DNA of 64,000 bases from Macrocystis pyrifera (GCA_031763025.1 JASSKH010000019.1:6282336-6346335); one strand, 5' to 3'; counted from the stretch's first letter, positions 43,301 through 54,690 are shown. Numbers and translations are program-made. Notes: a model not told the origin generated them from the sequence alone.

Positions 43301-43390
43301 GGCTAAGCACACGTTGGCGAGCTAAAATGTAGGTATGCAAACCCTTACAAGCGTGACGAGGTTACTCCGCGGATGGATCCAGTTTCCTCT
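40346..43390. other. Unannotated stretch (3 kb)
   Basis: No supported gene and no match to the repeat families seen elsewhere. Exon-like possibilities (such as a frame near 43,144-43,270 starting MNLPCLSGRTVALPTVEF) lack support. The section 40,500-41,050 is AT-rich. Confidence 0.35.
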
Positions 43391-43394
43391 GTAA

Positions 43395-43665
43395 TCGACC
43401 CGACCGGCCACGACCCGACACGATCCGACCCGACACGACCCGACCGGCCACGACACGACACCACACCACACGACACCACACCACACCACAAGACACGACA
43501 CGATACACACACCCCCGCTTACCCTTGCCCTTGACCTCTTACCCTCATCCCTTCAACCCTTGCCCTTACCCTAACCCCCTCCCCCTCCCCACAACCTAAC
43601 CCTCTTCCCATACCCCCCCCCCCCATACCCATACCCCTCCTACCCCAGCGCTTACCCTTGACCTA
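43395..43665. repeat. Low-complexity triplet of tracts, ending in telomere-like words
   Basis: A CGACCCGACACGA-type tract (43,395-43,470) passes into CCACACCACA repeats (43,450-43,500). After a gap it passes into a C-rich tract with TTACCCTTGCCC, TTACCCTAACCCC, CCTAACCCT and C-runs (43,515-43,640). The last part resembles degenerate CCCTAA telomere repeat. Confidence 0.8.
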
Positions 43666-43825
43666 CCCATGTCGGTTTGCAACGGACGCTTTCCCCGAGT
43701 CTAACCATGCTGTTTACGTTCTGCTCCTCCGTGATAGTGGGCTCACAGCGCCTTAGTGAGTTAATCGCATTTTTTTGGCATCGCCGTCCAGAATTTATAG
43801 CAAAGTAGATGTCTTCGTATGGGGG

Positions 43826-44791
43826 TACAAGGCGCTTCGCTCCGCGGGCGGCCTACGCCGCCCGCTACGCTCGCTCAGGAAGGAAGAGTACAACAAATTA
43901 TGCGAAGCGGAGAGAGGTCCATGATTGTTGTTTTTTTCATTACTGTAGTTGCATACTGGCGACATGATAATGCCAAGAGTCCCGCCGCCGTGCTTGAGGA
44001 GAAAACAGCTCGGATGCCTCACACGCTTCGCATCGCGGGCGGTTTTCCTCTACGCTCGCTCATATGTCGTACGTACGTACATACCCCAGGTAAGGTACCT
44101 ATTTTCTTCTTTCGATATTCTCTGTGTCTGTACTCAAACACCAGAGCTTCTCTATCAGCCTCGTACGCCGCCCGCTCCTCTCGCGACCATCTCGCCACCG
44201 ATTCGGTCCGGGGAAAGCTTTCTTCCCTCTCTTGCACAGTGAGCCCCGTCGCCCGCCTCGCGTGAAGCCTCGTGCTCACCGTGGACCTTATTCACCAACT
44301 CGACAATGTTGGTGCTCAGACGGGGTGTACCTCCCGCTTGTGATTTGAGCTCGGTCGCAAAAATAAGCAACGATTGAATATTATCTTACAATCTCGAACG
44401 ACCCTTGAATAGTCGTACGTACTCTATCAAAAATCACAAATGGAGGCCAGACAGAGCCTATTGATGCATCCCTCGTGTCTCGAGGCACACGCTACGCCTA
44501 GGCACGAAAGCGGCGACCGCGCTCCTTGCAACTCCCCCTCTACCCGCCAGCACCCGCTGACACCCGCGACGGTGCCAAGTTCGCCCGCGGAACCGTGCTC
44601 GGAGTACACGCACGCACACGAAACGAAAGAAGAAAAAACGGAAAATGAGGACTGACAGTACCAAAAGAAACGGAGAAAACAAAGACCCGCTGGAAAGGTC
44701 CGGCAAGTAATAAAAGGGGGCGATTTCCTCGTGGGAGCTCTCAGAGGCCAGGGATGTACCAACCGAGCACGCTCAGAGAGTGAGATCTAAG
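43826..44791. repeat. Dispersed repeat R1, copy C
   Basis: Matches copy B from CAAGGCGCTTCGCTCCGCGG to CTCAGAGAGTGAGATCTAAG. The internal hairpin is a perfect GCGGGCGGC/GCCGCCCGC with a CTAC loop. It lacks the roughly 170-bp segment found in copy B. It ends about 600 bp upstream of the first placed carbonic anhydrase exon, so it may lie in that gene's upstream region or first intron. Confidence 0.85.
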
Positions 44792-45302
44792 CAAGTAGTT
44801 CTTTGCCGGAGCCCGCCCTCCCTCATGAATGTAGGACACGCATCTACAGTACGTGCACCCATACACCAAACGCTGCGCGAGCGTACTCAAGTTTTGAAAT
44901 ACCTACTGGTATATTTGTTCTTGTGTTCCAGCAACGCCAACGAGCGCAGCAACACTCACGAGTGGCGTGTGTACAACAGTAGTATAGCATTGAACGCGCA
45001 AGTCCAGGTTGCCCGAGATGGCAGTATTTGTGTACATCCTAATGGTAACAAGCCACGGTGCCTGAAAGAGGGGAAGGTTGATGGGCCCACCATACTCGTG
45101 ACTATCCGGATCCTTCTATCACTGAAAAACTACCCGACGCTTTTGAGTTATGTTAACAATGCTTTTTAACGCTTTTACATTCACTTAATGTACCACTAGT
45201 ATGTGCTTGGCCTGTTGAGGTGGTTGGCGGATTGCCATCATAGTGCGCTGCTTCTGAAAGTCGGCTGGTCGATCAGAAATAGACAACAACACGTTCGTAT
45301 AA

Positions 45303-45402
45303 TTTTTCATCATGAGTCAAAATTATTATCGTGCCCTCTGCAGGCACGGTATGATTTTTCATCACAAGTCAAAATTATTATCGTGCCCTCTGCAGGCATG
45401 GT
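45303..45402. repeat. 52-bp tandem duplication with splice-acceptor-like words
   Basis: Two units of TTTTTCATCA, GTCAAAATTATTATCGTGCC and CTCTGCAGGCA, starting at 45,303 and 45,355. Each ends in CCCTCTGCAG, a good acceptor sequence, just upstream of the first recognisable carbonic anhydrase exon. Confidence 0.9.
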
Positions 45403-45477
45403 TCTTACTAACAATAAGGCCCGTCCCGCCGCCGCTTGTGAAATATGCGTGGTTCTTACGCTGTACTCTGAACATAG

Positions 45478-48400
45478 TGATTGGGAAATCGGTTTCCCGG
45501 ACTGCGGCGGAAAATCTCAGAGCCCCATCAACCTGTCCGGCAATGTTGGGACTTTTGTCCAGGTAAAAGAGTACATAATATCGTAACAGGATGGGAAAGG
45601 CGCGCGGCTCGTTCAAAGGCTCCCCCCTTGCGCTACAATAGTCGTTGGTTTTGCACGGGACTCGGGTGTTTCTTCTCTTGAACACCTACTGACTTCATTC
45701 CCGATTAAAGCGCAACAACTAAGCTAGCTTATGCGTCGCGGAACGACACAAATCGCTGTTGGAACGAAACGCCTGAACTCCGTTCGCTGTCGGTGCAACA
45801 TTCGTGACCGTAGCATATCATTCCTTGCTCAAAAGGGCTTTTTATACACCATTGGTGGAGCTGATATCAAATATAATGAATGTGTGTAGTGTCAACTGCG
45901 CAATTAGTTTTGCCTGGCTAGTGTTGGCCGCATAATATGAAGATTGGAGTTGCTAATAGGTCGACCTTATATTCCACACGATGTTTAAAACCGGTCACTG
46001 GGACGGAAGTAATGACGAGACGTGCATGGGCGACATTTCCCAACGTTCCTACTGTAATCCCTCTGGCCTAGGCAACCTATTTACGCCCTGAATTTCTCAG
46101 GGCTATGGCACGAGAAGCATAACGACGACGGCTGGCAATCCTTCTCATGTATGACCCACTACAAAACTGAACATGTTCTTATCGACTTCACGTGCCGGTC
46201 GTTCTCGTCACCAAGGTAACACAGTTCAACCTGGAATTTTTCGGAGCTGAGTGTATGGTGAATGAGTTACAATTCGAGGCCAACGGGCATGTCTGGGAGG
46301 TGAGCCTCTGCGTCGACTACCTTCCGCTATGCGGTTGAAAGACGCGTGATCGGTGACAGGAAGCGCAAGATGGTTTCACTGTTCCAATCTTAGGTCCTAC
46401 AGCGTCTGGGGCAACGAACAGTGAACCGTGGCGTTCGGGTGCCGACCGTATGCATGCCGGACATTTTGTGCTGTGCTGTGCTGTGCTGTGTACAGTAGAC
46501 GCGTGCTAAACTGGGGATATGTCGTTACATTTTACGAGGCTCCCCACTTGAGCTCTCTGCCGCATCCAAAACGTGATAACCCATAAAAACAAGGTGAACA
46601 TTCGCATGACGTACAGTACGTACCCCAGAGATACAGCGAATATGTTAAAAAAACATGGGATTCCACAATATTATAATGTTGGCTAATCCCTCAGTTGAGA
46701 AGCCCCGTCAGACACAAGATATGTGCTACTCATGCATCGCTCGTAGCGCGCCTCTGCTGCACTGCACTGTTGTTGACATTGTGCTCTGCTTCCCCTGCAT
46801 GATTGTTGTGTTGTGTGCTACTGCCCTATATAATTTTATCTGCTGTGCTGTACTCTGCCTTACATTTATGCTCTGTACTGTACTGTCTTCCATGATTTTC
46901 TGTGCCCTTTCCTATACTGTTCTGCTGTACTGTACGATACTGGTCTGATCTGTGGCGAAGATCGGCTTCAGCGAGTGTACCGACGTCTCCCATCTCTCGT
47001 TCGACGGCGGCCAGTACAGCCTGGACCAGATGCACATCCACTCCCCTTCCGAGCACATGGCGAGATACGAATACTAGCGTTAATAGTAGACCTGCGAGAA
47101 ACCGGTGTAGAACTCTCAGTACACAAACTGGGATTTCCTGATTTTCTCCTGTGCAATAAGCAGCGTCATGGTTTTGTGACTAGTTTGCTTGGCTCGACGG
47201 TATAAACAAGTTGTTGTGTATTGAGTAAGTCCTCGGCGGTTGGCAAGGGCGCCACGCTGATCGACGGGGCAAACACACGAACAATAGCCGGGTATGGGAC
47301 ATATTGTGGACATGGCGCGCGGTCGTTCCTTATCGCTCCCACTCCTGCACTACTTTCTCGAGAGGGGGCCGTTCTGACCCCAAGGCAGCAGCACTGTGCT
47401 ATCTGCACCAGCTGCAATTCGCCCGAAGAAACAGCGACGGCTACTAACCTCGCGCGATTGTGCTTCCCCGCCGTATGCGAAGAGCAGGCTGCAGGATCAT
47501 TGCACGACGCCGAACTCCATCTAGTGCACACGCGTGACGACCCGGACGGCCAAGAAACTGAGCTTCTCGTGGTGGGCCTCCTCCTGGATGCGAACGAGCA
47601 CGGCTGGAATGTTAAGGTAAGTGTGCGGGCGATAGACCGCGGCACTTACAACTGCGAAAAACAAAAATAAGCTCACCATGCACTACGTCGTTTCGCTATT
47701 TTCACGACATTTGCGTTGCGATTCGAAACCCATAACTTTGTGGCTACTCTACAAGGGGATAGCATCCGGGATCTGGACATTGTCGAGTGGTTTCGCCAAG
47801 GAACGCCTCCAACGACTGACATACGCATACGTTTCGCTGCTGTGCTTCTTCGGCCTGAACGGGTGGGCAGCTTGAGCCGCTGTGGGATGTGTTGGGTTCC
47901 GGGACTACAACGTTTGACGGAGGCATCAACCCGTACGACCTGATACCGTCAAACATGGCGTACTCGCACTACATGGGATCTCTCACCACCCCTCCGTGCA
48001 GCGAGGTGATGAAACGTTTCAAAGAAAACGAAGCTAGCTTGACCCCGAAAAATGCGGATAGTCGTGGCACGCGCCCGTATTACAAAGCACACGACGTCGT
48101 CGTGTCTTTCACAGCACTTGCGAAATACATGGTGTGTCATGCGCAAACGATTATTGTGTCTTCTTGGCTTATTCGATGCCAAGTAGATACACCGCACGGT
48201 TTGCTGTTGTATATGCAGTCTTGAGCTGTTGTAATTCTGCTCCGATGACGTATCGCCCATCCAATCGTGCGTGTATGTTGATGTAACACACACCAAAACG
48301 CACCTTGCCGCCCTCCAATACTTTCTGGTATCCACTGGAGATCACCCGTGAAGGGAGAACCCATTATATACTTTCATATATCCACTGGAGATAACCCGTG

Positions 48401-49733
48401 AAGGGAGAACACGCGAGACACGATGGACTAATTTCAGAAAGATTGCTCAACGCACAAACAGCCGTGCACGCTGGTCCGGGTTTGAGTAGAACAAGGGATG
48501 GGAAGCATGCCAGCAGTCCCGCCTTGCCCGTACCTATTGTACAGATGTACGGTAACTACTGAATGCTGACTGAACGCCGTTGCGCAGATAGTGAGGTGGG
48601 TCGTTATGAGCGTACCAGGCGTCATCGGCGACATGCAGCTGGATATTTTCCGCGACTCGGTCGCCACCTCTACGGAATCGCAGGTGAATGGTGAAGACAC
48701 TGGCGAAAGTCAGCCCTGCATCGCCAGTTTCCTATATACAACGGTTCCGCGTGGTTCCTCAATATACCAAGTAATGCTGTACCGTGTAGAAATGCTTGCC
48801 CGCAATAAAAACCCATTTTTTAAAACCTTTTACACTGCTGGCTGCTGTTGACTGAACCAATGTTAAAGTTTCCTCGAATGCACTTGCTCGGGCTTTGGTG
48901 AATATGCCAATCGAGAGGAATACTGAATTTGTCCGTTTTACGACAACCGAGGTTCGGGTATTTTGGATGTGGCGGAAGAACTGCACAGGCTATATTTTAT
49001 GATGTCATAACTGCAATGGTCATGTCCGATTTGTGTTTCACCCACGTGCTTCACCACTCCTCTAAGAACAACCCCATACTTCGAAGATGTTAACTTTGGG
49101 TGTAATGACACTGCCATATCAACTGCCGCGCACAGTTTTGATTTGACACTCAGGCGAATCGAAAGCTACAATTAGAACAGCAGTTACACAATTGTCACGT
49201 ACAACTTGTCTTCAAACGGGGCTGTCTGAGAAGGGGGCATAGTTCATACGCGTAACCATGCCATCAACAACCCCATAACCCCAAGTATTGCACACAGGTA
49301 CGTTGACTACTTTGATGTACTACTGAAGTAGGTATAGCCACAACTGCTACATGGAGGTCTGGAGCGTATCGCACGTGCATACGTTGCCATCGCCTGAAGG
49401 TATACCTGGTGGTACGCTGCCAACGCTGCGCTTACTTAGTTACTTATTTTCTCAATTGCCCTCATGTATCCATGGAATACCGGGATACTGAATCTGTGGT
49501 TGCCACGCTGAAGTGATTGTCGTCAAAAGCACACGACAATCAACGACGGTTCTTTTTTCCTTTGAGCGATGGGACCCATTGGCCAAACTGCACAAGTCGA
49601 CATGAATTCGGACCCATATCCCCGACCTAGTTCTTCCCCTTGTTTGTTTCGTTGGCCACTACAGGTGGACGAGCGCTCGAACACAAACCGTCCGGCTCAG
49701 TCGATCAACGGGCGAGTCGTGTACATCGTGTGA
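45478..49733 (+). CDS. Alpha-carbonic anhydrase, seven exons (5' end missing)
   Basis: Interconverts CO2 and bicarbonate; secreted or lumenal members of this family supply CO2 to photosynthesis. Exons: 45,478-45,562, 46,225-46,299, 46,961-47,059, 47,488-47,616, 47,871-48,005, 48,588-48,683 and 49,665-49,733 (TGA). All six joins are in phase 0 and give 228 residues. Motifs in order: FPDCGGKSQSPINL; NGHVW (proton-shuttle His); QMHIHSPSEHM (two zinc His and the following Glu); ELHLVH (third zinc His); NPYDLIP; GSLTTPPCSE (catalytic Thr); NRPAQSINGRVVY. Cys in PDC and PPCSE fit the conserved disulphide of exported forms. Exon 1 may begin earlier, at an acceptor ending 45,395. A signal-peptide exon must lie upstream; 44,942 onward, after a strong TTCTTGTGTTCCAG acceptor, is one weak candidate. 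Nothing suggests decay. Confidence 0.93.
46472..46945. repeat. TGCTG and TACTG simple sequence in intron 2
   Basis: A GCTGTGCTGTGCTGTGCTGT run (about 46,472-46,497) and a longer CTGTACTG/CTGCACTG-rich stretch (46,735-46,945) sit just before the exon-3 acceptor and may act as its pyrimidine-rich region. Between them, GGCTCCCCACTTGAG (46,539) and CCCTCAGTTGAGAAGCC (46,688) resemble the MITE-1 palindrome. Confidence 0.65.
47060..47487 (+). other. GC-AG intron 3 of the carbonic anhydrase gene
   Basis: The exon upstream ends SEHM and the next must resume before ELHLVH. Family spacing between SEH and ELHLVH is nine residues, and joining ATG|GCGAGA to GAGCAG|GCT gives exactly nine. No GT lies between the motif and the next in-frame stop (TAG at 47,075), so a GC donor is the simplest reading. 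The other five introns use GT-AG. Confidence 0.7.
48319..48410. repeat. 50-bp tandem duplication inside intron 5
   Basis: Two units with ATACTTTC, TATCCACTGGAGAT and ACCCGTGAAGGGAGAAC, period 50 bp, within the carbonic anhydrase intron at 48,006-48,587. Confidence 0.9.
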
Positions 49734-49939
49734 AAGTGCAACGTGTGCAGGTTGGGGGGGTTTAACTCAAGCGAGTTGCTTTATGACACAAAAGTCATCG
49801 CTCCAAGAGGTGGACTTCCTGTACCAAAACCAGTGGTCAACAACTGCAATGGTGTGTGTATGCGAAGTAAGGGTAGATGTTTCAATGGGTGCGAATTTGC
49901 ATCACAAGCAAAGCTGGCAAACAGTGCAAGTAGTACTAT

Positions 49940-50300
49940 TATTGTTTCTCGGGCCCAGGGTTCGCTATATGCCAGACGGGTAAGATATCGGTGGCGGCAT
50001 TATTGGTACTTGAAATACCCTCGTAGATTCTACTCAGGTCGATGCCCTGGGCACCTCAATGTATGTGAAAAAAAATGGACAGCGTACACTACCTGGGTGC
50101 ATGTTCTGTGCCATAAAACAAGGGTTAAGTAATAGCGAACCGTGCAGGTATACTTGATGGTATATTTCCTCAGACCCAGGGTTCGAAATACAATCGTCTG
50201 GTAAAATAGTGGAGGGCGGTGATGTGGATACGGTTGTTACCCGTCGGTAGATCCTCCCCGCGTCGATGCTCTGGGTGTATCAATGGGATGTTGCTAATGC
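49940..50300. repeat. Two-unit duplication downstream of the carbonic anhydrase
   Basis: Units starting near 49,945 and 50,165 share CCCAGGGTTCG, GTAGAT(T/C)CT, the GTCGATGC(C/T)CTGGG word and TCAATG. Period about 220 bp. A weaker third relative may begin near 50,385. Confidence 0.65.
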
Positions 50301-50804
50301 GAACAGCGTACAGCAGTAGTTCGATGGTGTGATCTCGTGTCAGTGTTGACTGCTCTGGCACATGTGGGCCATACTTTGGGCGGGTTACTTTCGGAGGCGG
50401 ATACTGCACCAAGGGTACTACAGTATATATGGCCAATTATCCCGGGGTAGGTACCCGGTGCACCTGAAAAGCATGTCAACATGGAGTCGAGGTACAAGTG
50501 TATCATACTCGTGTTGTCACTGTTGCTTCTTCCAAAACCAATCTACTGTAGCATGTCCATTTTGGAAGTTCCCGCCATGTAGGGTTGCCGTGTCGTAATA
50601 GTAAGCACGCTCACCCACTCTGTTGTATCTCGTTGTCTAGAGTAGCATTCTGCATTCGGCAAGGAGCCACAGCAGTCGATCAATTTTTGAATATGACGTC
50701 ACCCGCACAAAGTTTCTCGCCTACCACGTTGGAACAAACGTTTGGGCATCGATTTTACGTACTGTGCACGAATTTATGATAACGATCCTTCTACGGGATT
50801 TCTT

Positions 50805-51300
50805 AGGTGCCGTTTTGACATACCATGCCGTGTACGTGATGCAGGGTTTGGGGTTTATATGTACCACATAATGGAGGTTGTACGGTAACATGGGGTTTAT
50901 TGAACCGCGTATAGGAGCTGTAACGTGTAGAGTAGACGCTTCCAGTGTATATCATGGATAAGAGTGGGGAGATAAGTGCTGAGCATAGCCATTGACGTGC
51001 GTATGGTGTATATGGTAGCGATTTTTCTATGAAGGGTGCCGTAGGTGCCGGTGTGACTTATCGTGTTGTGTACGGCAATGGCCCACATCAACACAGGCAG
51101 GGTAGTTTATAGCAGTCTCGTAGCCCTCAGATATGCCAGGTAGTACAAAACTGGTATCGCCATACTGAATTGAGTCTCTCGAACACCCGCACAGAAAGGT
51201 TCGATGGTCTTGAACCAAGACAAGGCGGTATAAGAGCTGTAAGGTGTTTGGGATGCACTTGCTCAATATGGCTCATGGTGAACATCCAACCAGTGAGTTT
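50805..51300. repeat. Degenerate duplication
   Basis: TAGGTGCCG and GTGTACG (about 50,805-50,840 and 51,045-51,080), and GTATAGGAGCTGTAACGTGT versus GTATAAGAGCTGTAAGGTGT (50,910 and 51,229), recur in the same order. No coding frame is conserved. Confidence 0.5.
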
Positions 51301-53435
51301 GGGTGAACTTTGTTCGCTCGTTGGGACACTCAGTTAATCAAGTAAACTTTTCAACTATGTGACGTCATGTCCCGTCAATCGATCCGAGACATGCCCCAAC
51401 TCTGCGTGACAGTCACATCCCGTTCGCCGTTCAAGCCTCACGCGCTATATATACTGTCTACTGTACCAGGTATACGCCGTGGTCAAATTAATGTACCTTT
51501 GAAACACAACAGTAGACAGGCATCGATCGTGATCGATAACCCCTTTCCTTGTAGTCACAACGGTAGTGCCGACCGTGCCGTCGATGCAGATGAAAGGGGC
51601 CTCAAGGCGTACAGGTTTCGAGCGTTAGTCTAATCTTACCACTCTGGTGCATATTCTACCAGCGGTGTGGGCATAATTTATGTACAATTTCTTGCTTGAC
51701 CTGATCCGACGCAGACATCGTCCCCAAACTCAGTTTTGTTGCCTTAATTCCAGAATCGCCTCCTGACGGTGCATACATGGGACACGAACAAGAAATCGCG
51801 GGGTTTTCATTGGATTGTCGTTCAATTCCTATTTCGGATTACTGAAAAACCGTTTTTTCTTCGAGTATTCACTTCGTTTTGCCGAATTCAGCACATAAAT
51901 AGTTTTTCAACCCTTTGGTGCCGTTTAAAAACTTTCTTCGTTATTGTTCTTCTGTGCGGACTGATGCTGTTTCAGTTTGATGCGTGTTTGGTTTAATGAG
52001 CGCCATCAACACAACAGCATAGGCGCTGACCGCGCTCTGGAAGTGCACTGGGCTACGCACAACTCGCTCCACATAGGAAAGCTGATCATTAGACCAGGAG
52101 GGTGATGGTTGCATTTTCTTGTGGCTTGACGTTTTTTTTTGGATAACATAATAAACTTTTTTCAACAAAATCATGTTCCTCCCCAAAACATTGTAACAGG
52201 CAAGTGGTAAGGATCTTCAACTGGAGATATGGCGAGCTACGGGTTCCCTTGCTTCTTGAGACCAGATGAAGAATATTATTGCGTCATGTGGCATGTATTT
52301 CGTGTTTCTGTAGACCGCCAGCTCATCGTGAACACAGTAACAAAAAAATGGAATTGCTCGTATTGGCGCGATTGTCGAACTGGTCCATATGATATGCACC
52401 AGAGTGGTGCGTGGCTGCGTTGTTTTTGTACACTAGTTACCTACATGCCCGTCGGCACAAGTTGTTCAAAAAACGTTTCGCAGCACCCCCCTTATATAGC
52501 GGGCCCACCAGGCATACGTGGTCACGGTGCTATCCATTCATTCGTCCTATGAAAGTGGATCGAAAGCCAGTGTGTACCGGGTAGTGACATACTGCCGTCT
52601 GGGGGAGAGAGGTCGCCATTCATTGTTTTTCGCCACTCGCATGCTCCCGTTTACTCTTGCCCATTAACGGCTGCGTAACTGGGCACTCGGCGCACCAGGC
52701 GGCTTTCGGTCCGCACCTCCAGCGTCTCAGCACACACATCAAATGCATGATGCACCGGGTCAAATCCACACGGCAAGACGCTTGCATCCACGCACGCGGC
52801 CTATCGCTGTGACGTCAAGAACAGAACAAACATGTTAGCTTTACTTTGCCGTCACAGGTTCTACCCACCCCCAAAATACAGACGTGAGCCGTACCATGTT
52901 GTCATTGGTTCCACCCAAACCTTAATGCAGGCGGTATCGTTAGATCATAGATCCGCGTCGTACCGAATTGTATTGGTATCAGCGAGTGCTCTGCAGATCA
53001 AGCCATACCCCGAAGATGATGTATCCATGGGAACACCTCAGCACCATAATGATTCGGCACAAATAACGATCCCTCATATTTCCAATTTCCACTTTCGATC
53101 TGTGTGGTATCATAAACAGCCCCCCTACTGGGCGCTGGATACGAAAGGTCCGGAACAACGCGTAGCAAAACCCCTGGCCTAAAGGCAGTCACAAACCGCA
53201 TAACAAAGCATCGCCAAGGTAAACCGCAATGCCAAATTCCATCCAAACGGTAATCTCAGTCCCCCAATTCTCAATCACTGTTCCAGCATAGATTCCCTGA
53301 CCTTGTGTGCGTGCGTGCGTGCGAGCGTTTTAGCACGCTTGTGTGTAGGGGGGAGGGGTATGTACGGGCATACGTGGGTAAGAGTGTGAGGGTATGGGAG
53401 TGTGTTGCGCGCATACGAGTATGGGTGTGGGTGTC
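51301..53435. other. Unannotated stretch
   Basis: Open frames at 51,367-51,633, 52,229-52,552 and 52,832-53,182 lack motifs or convincing splice sites. No repeats matching other families were noticed. Confidence 0.35.
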
Positions 53436-53439
53436 TGAG

Positions 53440-53610
53440 AGTATGTGTTCTCCAACTTCACCTTCAACCGTTCTTTCAACCGGTCGACATCCAGCATAAC
53501 CAGTAAGTAGTGTCCGTGCCGTTGCTCCATCCTAGAGATACACAAGCTCTGCGGTCACGGAACTACGATACAGAGAGACTACAGTACATAGGTGCCGAAA
53601 CCGGGAGTTT
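53440..53610 (-). mobile_element. LINE 3' end fragment
   Basis: Read on the minus strand it contains CTCTGTATCGTAGTTCCGTG, GGTTATGCTGGATGTCGACC and AACGGTTGAAGGTGAAG. A 5-bp repeat (AGTAAGTAGTG) interrupts the usual CAGTGTCCG block. Confidence 0.65.
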
Positions 53611-54690
53611 GGAGGCGTCAGCAACGTAGCCTATTAGCAGTCACGCACGGCACCGGCGGTGGAGGATTGAGGGTGTGTGACGAGAGCCGAGGAGTACTGC
53701 AGTGCAACCGAGGCAGTTAAGGTAGGGCAGTACAGCAGTGGAGCGGCAAATAGCACGAATGTTGTGGAGCACAGCAGGGGGAAGATGAGTGGGCACGAGG
53801 CACGTAGAGCATAGGAGTGGGGTGGTGGATGACGTAGGGGGGGTCACTTGCAAGTGGGCAGTGTAGCGCAGGGGCAGCTGAACCAAAGACGTGGTGGTCG
53901 TCTTTCCTCGCCGATTGACGGGCAAGAACCGGCACGAAGCCAGGAGCAAGTTAGGGGACGCACGTTCGTTAAGGGACCCAGTCTATTCGTGACAGTTGGC
54001 ATCTTTAGGCGAGTGGAACGCTCCATGAATGGATGTATTGCTGGCTCAATCTACTGCATTAGTGTTTCCGCGTAATTTTACAACAGGGGGTCTCTTGGCA
54101 TAGATGAGATGTGCTTGAATTGTTCGAGACAGAAAATTAAAGGGATGTAGTGGGTTTTGGGGTCCATTGTTGCGTTGATGTCTTGTGCGGGTAGACAGTC
54201 CAGGCTGTGCTGGTGATGATCATCATGATGCTATTTTCCATACAGCAGAAGGGAGAGTAGTAGTTATTTCATGCTCGATACCGTACATGTAACATGGTAT
54301 ACCATAGCCTCGTACACTCTACTTGTACCCGCCGCATATGTTCACAGCAGCCGTGACATCGTCATCGTCAGCGTCGTCTGCCGGACACTGGACAGGAACG
54401 TCTACCAGCTACAGTGCAGAAAGAAAAGTTGCCGTCTCGCTTAAGGTGCGTAACCTCCCGTATCATATCACACTCGTCGAATCTTGAGCGACCTCACTGT
54501 GATATCACCCCAAATGAAAAAAACAACCAACTGACTGCATCGAAATTCTTAATTATAAACGAAATGCACCTCTATGACGTACACGGCTGGCGGCATGGTA
54601 CGGTGATCCTGTTTTTATGGCACAGAAAAGGTGTGTGTTTTCCTACCTGTCATGTGTTAGCACTACAGCACTGTATCTTACTGTCTTTGT

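Noticed and set aside
45980-46080. Exon with GHWDGSNDETCMGD in the carbonic anhydrase
   Set aside because: The join 45,562 to 46,225 already gives family spacing between SPINL and NGH. This stretch lies in intron 1.
47678-47870. Extra carbonic anhydrase exon (FVATLQGDSIRDLDIVEWF)
   Set aside because: The direct join of exons at 47,616 and 47,871 is in phase and fits the family alignment with no gap, so this open stretch is intron 4.
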